From Holophagaceae bacterium (GTDB lineage: Bacteria > Acidobacteriota > Holophagae > Holophagales > Holophagaceae): a stretch of 64,000 bases of DNA. This document shows positions 17,197 through 26,823 of this stretch, in pieces. The notes under the pieces were generated by a model. That model saw only the letters and a list, made by a program, of their open reading frames with translations, was not told where the DNA came from and did not search any database. A program made the position numbers and the translations under genes. The stretch's first letter is position 1, and each line of letters opens with the position of its first letter. The stretch lies in NCBI GenBank assembly GCA_023257195.1, contig JALRCU010000032.1:45545-109544 (forward strand), in the 5' to 3' direction.

Positions 17197-19020
17197 ATGA
17201 ACCTTCAAACGCCCGACTACGTCAAAAACTCAAAACTGACCAAGTGGATCGAAGAAGTTGCTATGCTTTGCGAGCCTGATTCTATTTATTGGTGCGATGG
17301 ATCCCAAGAAGAATACGACCACCTTTGCGAGCAGATGGTTCAAAGTCGAACTTTTCGACGTCTAAACCCATCCAAACGACCCAATTCTTTTTTAGCCCTC
17401 TCTGATCCTGGGGATGTTGCTCGAGTCGAGGACCGCACATTTGTCTGCTCAAAAGATCCAATGGATGCAGGTCCTAATAATAATTGGAAAGATCCTGCGG
17501 AAATGAAGGACATCCTCACGGGACTTTTCAAGGGTTGTATGCGTGGGCGAAAAATGTACGTTGTTCCATTTAGTATGGGTCCCCTGGGAAGTCCTATTGC
17601 GCAAATTGGTGTAGAACTAACTGACTCTCCTTATGTAGTTGTAAATATGAAAATCATGACTCGTATGGGTAAAGCTGTTTTCGATATTCTCAAAGATGGT
17701 GACTTTGTTCCGGCTCTTCACAGTGTCGGTGCCCCATTGAATCCTGGCCAAGCAGATGTCCCGTGGCCGTGCAACCCTGATAACAAATACATCTGTCACT
17801 TCCCTGAAACCAGGGAAATTTGGAGTTTTGGTTCCGGCTATGGCGGGAATGCCTTGCTCGGAAAAAAATGCTTTGCCCTTCGTATTGCCAGCACGATGGC
17901 TAAAGCTGAAGGTTGGCACGCTGAACATATGTTGATTTTAGGTCTCGAATCTCCAACTCATAGAAAGACTTATGTTGCCGCTGCCTTCCCGAGTGCTTGT
18001 GGAAAAACGAATTTTGCCATGATGCAAACTCCTGAACTATTTAAAGGATATAAAGTTACGACAGTTGGGGATGATATTGCATGGCTCAAGATTGATAAAG
18101 AAGGAAAAATTCGTGCCATCAATCCTGAAGCTGGTTTTTTTGGCGTAGCCCCTAATACGGCTATGAAAACAAATCCTCATGCTATGTATACGATCACAAA
18201 AAACTCCATCTTCACTAACGTGGCCCTTACTCACGACGGAGATGTATGGTGGGAAGGCATGACCGATCAGGTTCCCGAAGGCCTCACCGATTGGACGGGG
18301 AAACCCTTTGATCCTAAGTCCGGTAAACCTGCCGCCCATCCCAATGCACGATTTACCACGCCCGCGAGTCAATGTCCCTGTATTGACGAAGCCTGGGAAG
18401 ATCCCGAGGGTGTCCCCATTGATGCATTCATCTTTGGTGGCCGCCGTGCATCATCTGTCCCTTTAGTCGTCGAATCTTCCGATTGGAATAGTGGCGTCTA
18501 TCTTGCAGCGACGATTGGATCCGAGACAACCGCCGCAGCGGCAGGAAAAATTGGCGAAGTTCGGCGAGATCCATTTGCGATGCTTCCCTTCTGCGGCTAT
18601 CACATGGGCGACTACTTTCAGCATTGGCTCGATCTAGGGAAAAAACTAAAAAAAGCACCTAAGATTTTTCTCGTGAATTGGTTCCGAAAGGATCTCCAAG
18701 GTAAATATATTTGGCCAGGCTATACCGAAAACATGAGGGTTCTAAAATGGATTGCCGAGCGCGTCCATGGAAAAGCTCAGGGGGCCTCAACGGCTCTTGG
18801 CATTGTTCCGCGACCTGAAGATATTAACCTTGAGGGAATCATGGGATTTGATCTCTTGCATTTCAACGAACTCATGGAGATCAATAAGGATGAATGGAAC
18901 GCTGAAATAAAAGGGCATGAAGAACTATTCACCAAATTGTCTGCACGGTTACCCAAAGAATTTCTGCCAATGATGCAGTCATTAGCAGCAAAGATCGACA
19001 GCACACTTAAAAGTGCATAA
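17197..19020 (+). CDS. pckG: Phosphoenolpyruvate carboxykinase (GTP)
   Basis: A 607-residue GTP-dependent PEPCK that interconverts oxaloacetate and PEP for gluconeogenesis. The P-loop-like kinase motif with the hyper-reactive cysteine, [13 protein letters not shown], lies near residue 265. Other hallmarks are [38 protein letters not shown] and [14 protein letters not shown]. The length is normal. AAGGA before the ATG is embedded in the 10-base palindrome AGGAATTCCT. It is transcribed divergently from the DsbD-like gene. GTP-type rather than ATP-type PEPCK is a useful taxonomic clue. Confidence 0.98.
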   Translation: MNLQTPDYVKNSKLTKWIEEVAMLCEPDSIYWCDGSQEEYDHLCEQMVQSRTFRRLNPSKRPNSFLALSDPGDVARVEDRTFVCSKDPMDAGPNNNWKDPAEMKDILTGLFKGCMRGRKMYVVPFSMGPLGSPIAQIGVELTDSPYVVVNMKIMTRMGKAVFDILKDGDFVPALHSVGAPLNPGQADVPWPCNPDNKYICHFPETREIWSFGSGYGGNALLGKKCFALRIASTMAKAEGWHAEHMLILGLESPTHRKTYVAAAFPSACGKTNFAMMQTPELFKGYKVTTVGDDIAWLKIDKEGKIRAINPEAGFFGVAPNTAMKTNPHAMYTITKNSIFTNVALTHDGDVWWEGMTDQVPEGLTDWTGKPFDPKSGKPAAHPNARFTTPASQCPCIDEAWEDPEGVPIDAFIFGGRRASSVPLVVESSDWNSGVYLAATIGSETTAAAAGKIGEVRRDPFAMLPFCGYHMGDYFQHWLDLGKKLKKAPKIFLVNWFRKDLQGKYIWPGYTENMRVLKWIAERVHGKAQGASTALGIVPRPEDINLEGIMGFDLLHFNELMEINKDEWNAEIKGHEELFTKLSARLPKEFLPMMQSLAAKIDSTLKSA

Positions 19021-19078
19021 CGAATTTTTCTTCTGAAGTCCTCTAATAAAAATCCTAGGCATCCCTTAGTATGAAGAG

Positions 19079-20932
19079 ATGCCTAGTGATCTCTCAGGTT
19101 CCTTTTGTCAAAGTTGTCTCGCTTGGAATAGCGGAGAAGGATCGACTTGTAGCAAATGCGGTACTAAGCTTTTAATCGTTACGGGTGAAGAGCGCTGGGA
19201 TGATCCTATGGATGAAACAAGCGAGGATCTTGAAGAGCATTTTTTAGAGCGTATCACCGTAGCTGAGGAAACTCTACGCCGGGCTGAGAGTTATCTCGAA
19301 TCTATCTCCGAGCAATTGGGTAAGCTTGAACGAGCTGAGATTGTTCTTCGAAATGGCATGTTAGCCCTCGTTCAAGAAATGGAACAGCATAAGCAACTCA
19401 ACGTTCTTGCCTTTAAAGATCGATGGGAAGATTTAGTTGATGATAATTTGCACCTTATCAGTGCGAGAGAGATCTTTGGTCGCTACCGAACACGTATTGT
19501 CCCACTAACGCGCCCCAAGAATCTTGCTCTGATTAAACGCGCCTTGCTAGAAACCAGTGGATTTCTTGAGCAGGGAGATTTGACCGGAGCCTGTAAGCGG
19601 CTTCAACAAGCCTTAGTGGTTGAACCGAAAAACTATGAGCTTCTCTTTTTGACGGCATCACTGCTGGAGTCTAATTTTCAATTAACTGAAGCCGAAGGAA
19701 TGGTGAGAAAAGTCGTATCCCTCAGCCCCCGTCATTTTGAAGGGTGGATGCTTCTTGGGAAACTTTACCAAGAAATCGGAGAAAAATCTGAACAGGCCAT
19801 GGTAGCTCTTAATACGGCCTCGGATTTACGACCTGATGAAGCCGAGCCACGTCTTCAATTGGCAACTTTGTTGGAAGAAACAGGGGATCTTGAAGGAGCT
19901 CTTTTGGCTGCCCTTGAAGCCGTAGGTCGGCGCCGAGATAGCGAAACACTCTCTCGATTAGGGGAGATATATTTGTCGCGCGGTGACGGTGCTCGTGCCC
20001 AAGAGATTTTTCAGGAGGCGACGGCACTTTACCCTAGCGATTCGATGCTACGGGAACGACTCGCAGAATCTTATTTACTACAGAATGAGCGAACCAAATC
20101 CTACGAGATTCTTCATGGGCTTCTAGAAAAATCTCCCCAAGACCGATCCCTGCTTCTTATGCTCGATGCGCAAACTCATCTTCAGTTTAGATCAGCCCGC
20201 GATGGGTCTAACCTCACCAAAGCTCTGCTCAATGAAGCCGAAGACCTCATTGAAGAAGGAAGTTATTCCCTCGCTGACCCACTCTTAAAAAAAGCTCGAC
20301 GCAAAGAGGTCACCGACCGTCTTGAGTGGTTAGAAACACTTCTCCAGTTTAAGAAAAATACCGCCATGGGTTCTATAAAAGCCCTAAAGTTCTCTGTTTC
20401 CGATCATCATCCCCGCCTTTGCTTTGCAGCTCTTCATCTTTCGATGGAGTATTTAATCAAAGAAAAGAAAAATGCCGACATTGTCGAGGCACTCAAAGGC
20501 TACCTCCAAAAATACCCTCAGACTTCAGGGGCATGGGAAGCCGTACTAGCTTTTAAATCATTTTTGATGATGAATAATGAGGTTAATGAAAACGATCTTG
20601 AGGAAGTACGAAGCCTTTACCAGCATCCACTCCCCGGTCAAGTAGCTCGAGCACGAACATTGCTCTGCCAAATGCTTTTATCTCTAAACCATCCTGAACA
20701 AATACCGCCCCTACTGCTCCCGGTCCTTGATCTCGATCCAAGTTTGCTCGATTTTCTTCAACTGGCTACAGCTTATGCAGCCGCAGGAAAACGAAAGGAG
20801 GCTATCTCCACGCTTCGAGAAGGCCTCTCCTGTTATTCCAATGAATTCTCAGACAAGCAAGCCCAAAATCTAAAAAGTCAAATGGAGGAGCTTCTCGACG
20901 AGCTTTCTAACGGCAAACATTCCAAGACTTAG
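19079..20932 (+). CDS. TPR-repeat protein with N-terminal zinc ribbon
   Basis: A 617-residue protein with an N-terminal zinc-ribbon pair of CxxC motifs (FCQSCLAWNSGEGSTCSKCG, residues ~9-28). A coiled-coil-like acidic segment (residues ~45-110) follows, and then tetratricopeptide repeats over the remaining ~450 residues (for example GDLTGACKRLQQALVVEPKNYELL and GDGARAQEIFQEATALYPSD). No enzyme motif is visible. It is probably a cytoplasmic scaffold or assembly factor of unknown client. It follows pckG by about 58 bases and precedes the suf operon. Confidence 0.75.
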   Translation: MPSDLSGSFCQSCLAWNSGEGSTCSKCGTKLLIVTGEERWDDPMDETSEDLEEHFLERITVAEETLRRAESYLESISEQLGKLERAEIVLRNGMLALVQEMEQHKQLNVLAFKDRWEDLVDDNLHLISAREIFGRYRTRIVPLTRPKNLALIKRALLETSGFLEQGDLTGACKRLQQALVVEPKNYELLFLTASLLESNFQLTEAEGMVRKVVSLSPRHFEGWMLLGKLYQEIGEKSEQAMVALNTASDLRPDEAEPRLQLATLLEETGDLEGALLAALEAVGRRRDSETLSRLGEIYLSRGDGARAQEIFQEATALYPSDSMLRERLAESYLLQNERTKSYEILHGLLEKSPQDRSLLLMLDAQTHLQFRSARDGSNLTKALLNEAEDLIEEGSYSLADPLLKKARRKEVTDRLEWLETLLQFKKNTAMGSIKALKFSVSDHHPRLCFAALHLSMEYLIKEKKNADIVEALKGYLQKYPQTSGAWEAVLAFKSFLMMNNEVNENDLEEVRSLYQHPLPGQVARARTLLCQMLLSLNHPEQIPPLLLPVLDLDPSLLDFLQLATAYAAAGKRKEAISTLREGLSCYSNEFSDKQAQNLKSQMEELLDELSNGKHSKT

Positions 20933-20972
20933 GCTTTGTCCCCAATAATTCCGCCTTTGTTCTGGATTTTTA

Positions 20973-20997
20973 ATTATGGACTTTTTAAGTCCACAAT
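20973..20997. promoter_or_regulatory. Operator-like palindrome upstream of sufB, IscR/Rrf2-like
   Basis: A 25-base inverted repeat: left arm ATTATGGACTT, spacer TTT, right arm AAGTCCACAAT, with one mismatch. The core GACT-N5-AGTC has the spacing of type 1 IscR sites, although the flanks match only in part. A TATACT element at 20998-21003 directly follows, so the palindrome would cover the -35/spacer region of the suf promoter. Repression by an Fe-S-sensing Rrf2 protein is an inference; no such regulator is encoded in this window. Confidence 0.6.
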
Positions 20998-21003
20998 TAT
21001 ACT
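20998..21003 (+). promoter_or_regulatory. Probable -10 element of the suf operon promoter
   Basis: TATACT sits 25 bases before the sufB ATG and immediately after the operator-like palindrome. Weak -35 candidates such as ATGGAC lie inside the palindrome. GGAG at 21011-21014 is the only Shine-Dalgarno-like sequence and is rather far (13 bases) from the ATG. Confidence 0.4.
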
Positions 21004-21027
21004 TAACTTTGGAGATTAGTAGCCCTT

Positions 21028-22467
21028 ATGGCCCAAGATTTAACCACTCTAACCGGTCAAACCTACAAGTATGGCTTTGTGACGGACATTGAATCAGAAT
21101 CGGTGGCTGCAGGACTTTCCGAAGATGTGATCCGTTTAATTTCGGCCAAAAAACAAGAGCCAGAGTGGCTTTTGGCTTGGCGGCTCAAAGCTTATCGGCA
21201 TTGGCTCACTATGACCGAACCTGAGTGGGCACATGTTCACTACACTAAACCAAACTATAACGAGATTGTCTACTACTCGGCTCCTAAGCCCAAGAAACCC
21301 AAATATGCCTCCATGGATGAAGTGGATCCGGAACTACTTCGAACTTTTGAAAAACTAGGCGTTCCGATTCATGAACAAGCTACTCTTGCGGGCGTAGCTG
21401 TAGATGTTGTATTTGATTCAGTATCCGTCACCACTACTTACAAAGATCGTCTGGCTAAAGAAGGAATTATTTTCTGTTCCTTTAGCGAAGCTGTTCAAGA
21501 GCATCCTGAACTCATCAAAAAATATCTTGGTTCCGTCGTCCCCCCGAGTGACAATTTCTTTGCCGCACTCAACAGCGCTGTGTTTACCGATGGGTCTTTT
21601 GTATTCATCCCCAAAGGGGTGAAATGTCCTATGGACTTGTCGACCTACTTCCGTATTAATAACAAAGAGAGTGGTCAATTTGAGCGCACTCTCATTGTGG
21701 CGGAAGAAGGAGCCACCGTGAGCTACCTCGAGGGGTGTACTGCCCCACAATTTGATACCAACCAGCTCCATGCAGCGGTCGTAGAACTGATTGCTCTTGA
21801 TCATGCAGATATCAAGTACAGTACCGTCCAAAATTGGTATGCGGGCGATGAAAAGGGCGTAGGAGGTATTTTTAACTTCGTCACAAAACGTGGTTTATGC
21901 AAAGGGATCAAAAGTAAAATCAGTTGGACACAGGTTGAAACAGGATCCGCCATCACTTGGAAATATCCGAGCTGCATTCTCTTAGGCGATGACAGCGTGG
22001 GAGAGTTTTATTCCGTGGCGCTTACGAATCATTATCAGCAAGCCGACACGGGCACTAAAATGATTCATCTCGGGCGAAACACAAAAAGCACCATTATTTC
22101 GAAAGGCATTGCTGCCGGAAAGAGTTCAAACGCCTATCGGGGGCTTGTCCGAGTGTCGCCTAAAGCCCAAGGGGCACGTAATTTCAGCCAATGTGATTCC
22201 ATGCTGATCGGCTCTCTCTCTAGCGCCAATACCTTCCCCTATCTGGAAGTTAAGAATCCTTCGGCCAAAGTAGAACACGAAGCGACCACCAGTAAAATCG
22301 GAGAAGATCAGATCTTCTACCTTCAACAGAGAGGCATCAATCCTGAAGAAGCTATTTCCATGATCATTAATGGTTTTTGTAAAGAAGTTTTCCGAGAACT
22401 TCCTATGGAATTCGCTGTGGAAGCCACCAAACTTCTCAGTCTCAAACTTGAAAACAGTGTTGGATAA
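21028..22467 (+). CDS. sufB: Fe-S cluster assembly protein SufB
   Basis: A 479-residue SufB, core of the SufBC2D scaffold on which [4Fe-4S] clusters are built. The N-terminal [26 protein letters not shown] and the beta-helical core are typical, with [48 protein letters not shown] and KWEYPS-like WKYPSC. It starts the operon sufB-C-D-S-U-nfu and follows the palindromic operator. sufC begins 10 bases after its stop. Confidence 0.97.
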   Translation: MAQDLTTLTGQTYKYGFVTDIESESVAAGLSEDVIRLISAKKQEPEWLLAWRLKAYRHWLTMTEPEWAHVHYTKPNYNEIVYYSAPKPKKPKYASMDEVDPELLRTFEKLGVPIHEQATLAGVAVDVVFDSVSVTTTYKDRLAKEGIIFCSFSEAVQEHPELIKKYLGSVVPPSDNFFAALNSAVFTDGSFVFIPKGVKCPMDLSTYFRINNKESGQFERTLIVAEEGATVSYLEGCTAPQFDTNQLHAAVVELIALDHADIKYSTVQNWYAGDEKGVGGIFNFVTKRGLCKGIKSKISWTQVETGSAITWKYPSCILLGDDSVGEFYSVALTNHYQQADTGTKMIHLGRNTKSTIISKGIAAGKSSNAYRGLVRVSPKAQGARNFSQCDSMLIGSLSSANTFPYLEVKNPSAKVEHEATTSKIGEDQIFYLQQRGINPEEAISMIINGFCKEVFRELPMEFAVEATKLLSLKLENSVG

Positions 22468-22477
22468 GGATCTCGTC

Positions 22478-23230
22478 ATGCTCTCTATTAAAAACTTAAC
22501 CGCTTCCGTACAAGAAACTCCCGTCCTCAAAGGGATCTCTTTAGAAATTAAAGCGGGTGAAATCCATGCCATCATGGGCCCCAATGGTTCCGGAAAAAGC
22601 ACACTAGGCAAAGTCCTGGCGGGTCATCCCGCCTATGAGGTCACCGGAGGCGAAGTGACCTTTCTCGGCAAGAATTTATTCGACATGGAGGCCGATGAGC
22701 GGGCTCGCCAAGGTCTCTTTTTGGGATTTCAATATCCCATCGAAGTCCCAGGAGTCAGTAATTCCCAGTTCTTACGCATGGCTTACAACAAAAGAGCTGA
22801 AGCTCTTGGAAATGAAGAACTCGATCCCTTAGAATTTGAAGATTTTATTCACACCAAAACAGCTCTCGTCGGTATGAGCGATATATTTCTTGATCGAAGT
22901 GTCAATGAGGGTTTTTCGGGTGGTGAAAAGAAACGAAATGAGATCTTACAGATGGCTGTCTTGAATCCTGCGCTCGCAATTTTGGACGAAACTGATTCTG
23001 GATTAGATATCGACGCTCTTCGTATCGTCGGAAGTGCCATTACCCAACTCCGACGACCCGATAATGCCACCATTCTAATTACTCACTATCAGCGTCTCCT
23101 TGACCATGTCGCTCCTGACTTTGTTCACGTCCTTCAATCGGGTCAGATCATTAAATCAGGAGGCCCAGAATTAGCCCTTCGACTAGAAAAAGAAGGATAT
23201 GATTGGCTCCTCGAGGAGACTCGTCCCTAA
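22478..23230 (+). CDS. sufC: Fe-S cluster assembly ATPase SufC
   Basis: A 250-residue ABC-type ATPase that drives the SufB-SufD scaffold. Walker [10 protein letters not shown] is near residue 34, the Q-loop is in FQYPIEVPG, the signature is [13 protein letters not shown], and Walker B with the D-loop is [13 protein letters not shown] chose the ATG at 22478 with AAGGA 7 bases upstream; the frame is open earlier but overlaps sufB. Its stop codon overlaps the sufD ATG (TAATG). Confidence 0.97.
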   Translation: MLSIKNLTASVQETPVLKGISLEIKAGEIHAIMGPNGSGKSTLGKVLAGHPAYEVTGGEVTFLGKNLFDMEADERARQGLFLGFQYPIEVPGVSNSQFLRMAYNKRAEALGNEELDPLEFEDFIHTKTALVGMSDIFLDRSVNEGFSGGEKKRNEILQMAVLNPALAILDETDSGLDIDALRIVGSAITQLRRPDNATILITHYQRLLDHVAPDFVHVLQSGQIIKSGGPELALRLEKEGYDWLLEETRP

Positions 23231-24474
23231 TGGTGACGTCTTTGGCCTCTTTCTTTCCGGTCGCCCTCTTGAAGGCGCAGGCTTGCTCTCCCTGGCGATC
23301 CCTGCAGCAACAAGACCAATTAGCCTGGGCTTCGATGCCCTTCCCCACTCTTCGGGATGAAGACTGGAAATACTTTGACTTACGCCCTCTGCAAGAGGCG
23401 ATGTATACCCTTCCTTCCTCCATTCAAGCTCCGCTCTCTTCTCAGGTTGAACCCACTGTTCTTCGCCTTTACTGGAATCAGGGTCAACTCCAACCACCGA
23501 TCATCATTCCTAAAGGCATTACGTTACGTCCCCTTGCCCCCGTAGTTCGTTCTTCATCTCGTTTAGATCAAGATTATTTTTTTCGAATGAATCAAGCTTT
23601 CTTTCCTGAGGCCTACGAATTGCGAGTTCAAAAGAATTTTCAAGGCAAAGAGCCTATTTATCTAGAAAATATTCTCGAAGGATCTACTCAAAACGTAGCT
23701 TTGGCTTTTTCGCGTCTTCATATCGTAGTGGAATCAGGGGCTGAAGTACAAATTGTTGAGCGCTTCAACGGTTCCGGCAGATATCATTTTATTTCAGTTG
23801 TAACGGTTGAAATTGAAAAAGAAGCACGAATGAACTTTGAACGCCTTCATTTCGATTCCTCCGAGTCATTTCATTTCTCCTACCTTCAAGCTAAAGTCGG
23901 ACGGGAGTCTTATTTAGGGGTTCGCACAGTGGGCCTTGGATCTCGACTTCGCCGTGATATCCCTGATATCTGCTTAGACGAAGCAGCGAGCCTTGGGCTG
24001 GATGGCTTGTGTTTATTAACGGACGAGCAAGTCGGTGATACCCACAGTTTTATTCACCATGCACATCCTCGTGCTCAGTCCCGTCAACTTCATAAATGTA
24101 TTGCCCAGGATCATAGCAAAGGAATTTTTAATGGGCAGATTTTAGTAGCACTCAATGCACAACAAACAGATGCCCAACAACAGAGTCGAAACTTAATTTT
24201 GGGTGATCATGCAAGTATTGACACTAAACCTCAACTTGAAATCTATGCCGACGATGTGAAATGTGCTCATGGCGCTACTATTGGTCAACTCGATCCTGAC
24301 GAATTATTTTATCTTCAAAGCCGGGGTTTTTCTGAGTCGGCCGCAAAAGGGCTCCTCCTTTTTGCTTTTGCTTCTGATCTCTTGGAGCGGATTCAAGTCC
24401 CCACGCTTCAAAGGGTCCTTAAGCAAGAAATTATTAATCGACTTCATGTCGGTAGCCTAGGGGAACTCTCGTGA
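23230..24474 (+). CDS. sufD: Fe-S cluster assembly protein SufD
   Basis: A 414-residue SufD, paralogue and partner of SufB. The C-terminal beta-helix part carries the conserved KCAHGATIGQLDPDELFYLQSRG and DTKPQLEIYADDV. The N-terminal third is divergent, as usual for SufD. The ATG overlaps the last base of the sufC stop (TAATG). Its own TGA overlaps the GTG of sufS, so translation of the whole operon appears coupled. Confidence 0.95.
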   Translation: MVTSLASFFPVALLKAQACSPWRSLQQQDQLAWASMPFPTLRDEDWKYFDLRPLQEAMYTLPSSIQAPLSSQVEPTVLRLYWNQGQLQPPIIIPKGITLRPLAPVVRSSSRLDQDYFFRMNQAFFPEAYELRVQKNFQGKEPIYLENILEGSTQNVALAFSRLHIVVESGAEVQIVERFNGSGRYHFISVVTVEIEKEARMNFERLHFDSSESFHFSYLQAKVGRESYLGVRTVGLGSRLRRDIPDICLDEAASLGLDGLCLLTDEQVGDTHSFIHHAHPRAQSRQLHKCIAQDHSKGIFNGQILVALNAQQTDAQQQSRNLILGDHASIDTKPQLEIYADDVKCAHGATIGQLDPDELFYLQSRGFSESAAKGLLLFAFASDLLERIQVPTLQRVLKQEIINRLHVGSLGELS

Positions 24475-25700
24475 CCTACTCTGTGAGTGATATCCGAAAA
24501 GATTTTCCTCTTCTCGATCGACCTTTCCATGAAAAGCCTCTTTATTACTTAGACAGTGCGGTCAGTGGGCAAATGCCTAGCTCCGTGAGTGAACGTATGC
24601 GCCAATACGAGATGTACGAACATACCAATGTACATCGTGGAGTCTCAACTCTCAGTCAACAAGCGACTGATCACTTTGAAAAAGCTAGGGATACCGTAGC
24701 TCGGTTTCTCAAGGCGTCTTCGTCCAAAGAAATCATCTGGACACGTGGAACAACGGAAGCAATCAATCTCGTCGCTCAAACGTGGGGCCGCCAAAATATC
24801 CAAGCAGGGGATACGATCTGTCTGACTGAAATGGAACATCATGCCAATATTGTCCCTTGGCAGATGCTCTCTCAATCTGTTGGCGCCCACCTTGCGGTAA
24901 TTCCTGTCAGCGATCGAGGCGAACTTCGTCTCGACGAACTCTCAAAAGTGCTCTCACCCAAGACCAAAGTCTTAGCCTTGACGCATGTCAGCAATGTTCT
25001 AGGTACCATTAATCCGATCAAAAAAATTATTACCGAGGCTAAAAAGCAGATTCCCTCTTTGATGGTCCTAGTGGACGGTGCACAAGCCGTTGCTCATCTC
25101 CCTGTGGATGTTCAAGATCTTGGCGCCGATTTTTATACCTTCAGTGGACATAAACTCTCTGGTCCTACCGGTATTGGAGTTCTTTACGGTCGCAAAGCCC
25201 TCTTAGATGCAATGCCTCCATGGCATGGGGGTGGGAACATGATTCTCTCCGTCACGTGGGATAGGACCACCTATATCGAGGCCCCTGGAAAATTTGAAGC
25301 CGGAACACCTCCGATCGCCGCCGCTATCGGCTTAGGAGAAGCTATTGAATATCTTTCCAAATTCAATCCTCAAGACGTGCATGCTCACGAGCAACACCTA
25401 CTTCGACGAGCTTCTGAAGGTTTAAAGAAAATACCGGGTCTTCGCATCCTCGGAGAATCTTCCGACAAAGTCAGTGTGATCTCTTTTGTGGTGGACGGAG
25501 TACACCCCCATGATCTTGGAACCTTACTCGATCATGAGGGCATCGTGATCCGTGCCGGACATCATTGCGCCCAACCTTTAATGGATCGATTTCAGGTGCC
25601 AGCAACGACACGAGCCTCGATCGCTTATTACAACAATGAATCCGATGTCGATGCGCTCATCCAAGCGACTCAGAAATCTGTGGAGATGTTCCATGGCTGA
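24471..25700 (+). CDS. sufS: Cysteine desulfurase SufS
   Basis: A 409-residue PLP enzyme that takes sulfur from cysteine for cluster building. The PLP lysine is in FSGHKLSGPTGIG near residue 228, and the catalytic persulfide cysteine is in RAGHHCAQPLM near residue 366. MEHHANIVPWQ and LVDGAQAVAHLPVDV are also typical of SufS-type (group II) enzymes. The start is GTG, overlapping the sufD stop as GTGA. The sufU start lies inside its last codons. Confidence 0.97.
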   Translation: MTYSVSDIRKDFPLLDRPFHEKPLYYLDSAVSGQMPSSVSERMRQYEMYEHTNVHRGVSTLSQQATDHFEKARDTVARFLKASSSKEIIWTRGTTEAINLVAQTWGRQNIQAGDTICLTEMEHHANIVPWQMLSQSVGAHLAVIPVSDRGELRLDELSKVLSPKTKVLALTHVSNVLGTINPIKKIITEAKKQIPSLMVLVDGAQAVAHLPVDVQDLGADFYTFSGHKLSGPTGIGVLYGRKALLDAMPPWHGGGNMILSVTWDRTTYIEAPGKFEAGTPPIAAAIGLGEAIEYLSKFNPQDVHAHEQHLLRRASEGLKKIPGLRILGESSDKVSVISFVVDGVHPHDLGTLLDHEGIVIRAGHHCAQPLMDRFQVPATTRASIAYYNNESDVDALIQATQKSVEMFHG

Positions 25701-26139
25701 TCCAAGGGAACTTTATCAACAGGTCATTCTAGAACATAATAAAAAGCCTCGTAATTTTGGCAAAATCCATAGTTGTACCCATCAAGCGGAAGGCCACAAC
25801 CCCCTCTGCGGCGATCAACTCTATCTCACCTTGATAGTCCAAGAAGGCATCATCGAAGATATTCAATTTGAAGGCCGAGGATGCGCTATTGATGTCTCGA
25901 GTGCCTCTCTCATGACCACAGCGGTCAAAGGGAAGACCGTTCAAGATGCTTTAAAACTCATCCAAGCCTTTCGAGCTTTAGTTCGAGGTGAATGGAATCC
26001 GGCGGCACATGGAGATCTCGGGAAACTAGTGGTCTTTCAAGGGGTCAAAAATTTACCTGTACGTGTCAAATGCGCTGTCCTCCCTTGGGCCACCCTTCAA
26101 AGTGCGCTTGATGGTTCTCCCATTGCTTCCACGGAGTAA
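25693..26139 (+). CDS. sufU: SufU, zinc-dependent sulfur transfer protein
   Basis: A 148-residue SufU, which accepts the persulfide sulfur from SufS. It begins ADPRELYQQVILEHNKKPRNFG. The three zinc-ligand cysteines are in NPLCGDQLYL, GRGCAIDVSSASLM and RVKCAVLPWATLQ. The ATG overlaps the end of sufS by 8 bases. Presence of SufU rather than SufE places this Suf system with the Gram-positive-like SufBCDSU type, although the cell appears diderm. Confidence 0.93.
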   Translation: MADPRELYQQVILEHNKKPRNFGKIHSCTHQAEGHNPLCGDQLYLTLIVQEGIIEDIQFEGRGCAIDVSSASLMTTAVKGKTVQDALKLIQAFRALVRGEWNPAAHGDLGKLVVFQGVKNLPVRVKCAVLPWATLQSALDGSPIASTE

Positions 26140-26141
26140 CT

Positions 26142-26696
26142 GTGCCAAAAATTGCAGAAATCGAATATACCCCCAACCCCAATGCCGTTAAGTTTCTCTT
26201 GAAAGAGAGTATCGCGAAGGGATTTCCTAAAAACTTTGCTTCGGTTGAAGTGGCTGCGTCTGATCCTCTGGCCAAAAGTTTATTTGAGGTGGGTCATGTT
26301 CTGTCAATTTACATGCAGGATAAATGGATCACCGTTACAAAGGATGACCACACCACCTGGACCGACCTCTTACCCAAACTCGCGGCCCCCATCCGTTCTT
26401 TCCAAGTCACCGATACGCCCATCGACGCCCCTCCCTCTCGGGTCGCAAGCGATCTTTATGATCCCAATGATCCGATTCTTCAGAAGGTCCAAGCGGTCCT
26501 AAACGAAACGATTTTGCCCGCCTTAGCCTCCGACGGAGGTGGCCTTGAGGTTATAGGACGACATGAAAAGCAGATCCTCATACGCTATCAAGGCGCTTGT
26601 GGGACCTGCCCCAGCAGTCTGACGGGCACCCTCGCGGCGATTGAAAATCTCATCCATCAAAAAATTGACCCGGAGTTGACCGTCGTCTCGGTCTGA
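26142..26696 (+). CDS. Nfu-type Fe-S scaffold/carrier protein
   Basis: A 184-residue protein with an N-terminal Nfu domain (IEYTPNPNAVKFLL) and a C-terminal NifU domain whose CxxC is in YQGACGTCPSSLTGTLAAIE near residue 150. Such proteins carry assembled clusters to target enzymes. The start is GTG, with GGAG about 5 bases upstream and 2 bases after the sufU stop, so it is the last gene of the suf operon. An A-type carrier (SufA) is not present here, and Nfu may fill that role. Confidence 0.93.
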   Translation: MPKIAEIEYTPNPNAVKFLLKESIAKGFPKNFASVEVAASDPLAKSLFEVGHVLSIYMQDKWITVTKDDHTTWTDLLPKLAAPIRSFQVTDTPIDAPPSRVASDLYDPNDPILQKVQAVLNETILPALASDGGGLEVIGRHEKQILIRYQGACGTCPSSLTGTLAAIENLIHQKIDPELTVVSV

Positions 26697-26823
26697 ACTT
26701 CTCTTTTTCCCTTGGTTTTTTGGCTAATCGTGGGCAAACTAATAGTTCTGCCGGAGAGTCTGTGCCGGGATTCCAGCCCCCCAAAAGGAAACGGGGAGGC
26801 AACTAAAAGAAGAGGTGGACTGC
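26697..26823 (+). other. Leader region before rpsA, no gene seen
   Basis: About 127 bases between the Nfu stop and rpsA. It holds a direct repeat GCCGG...GCCGG at about 26753-26770 and a CCCC...GGGG pair that could form a small hairpin. A leader involved in S1 autocontrol is possible but not shown by the sequence. No convincing promoter is recognised. Confidence 0.3.

Noticed and set aside
26697..26823. Metabolite riboswitch in the rpsA leader
   Set aside because: Short CCCC/GGGG and GCCGG repeats do not match any riboswitch core that I know.
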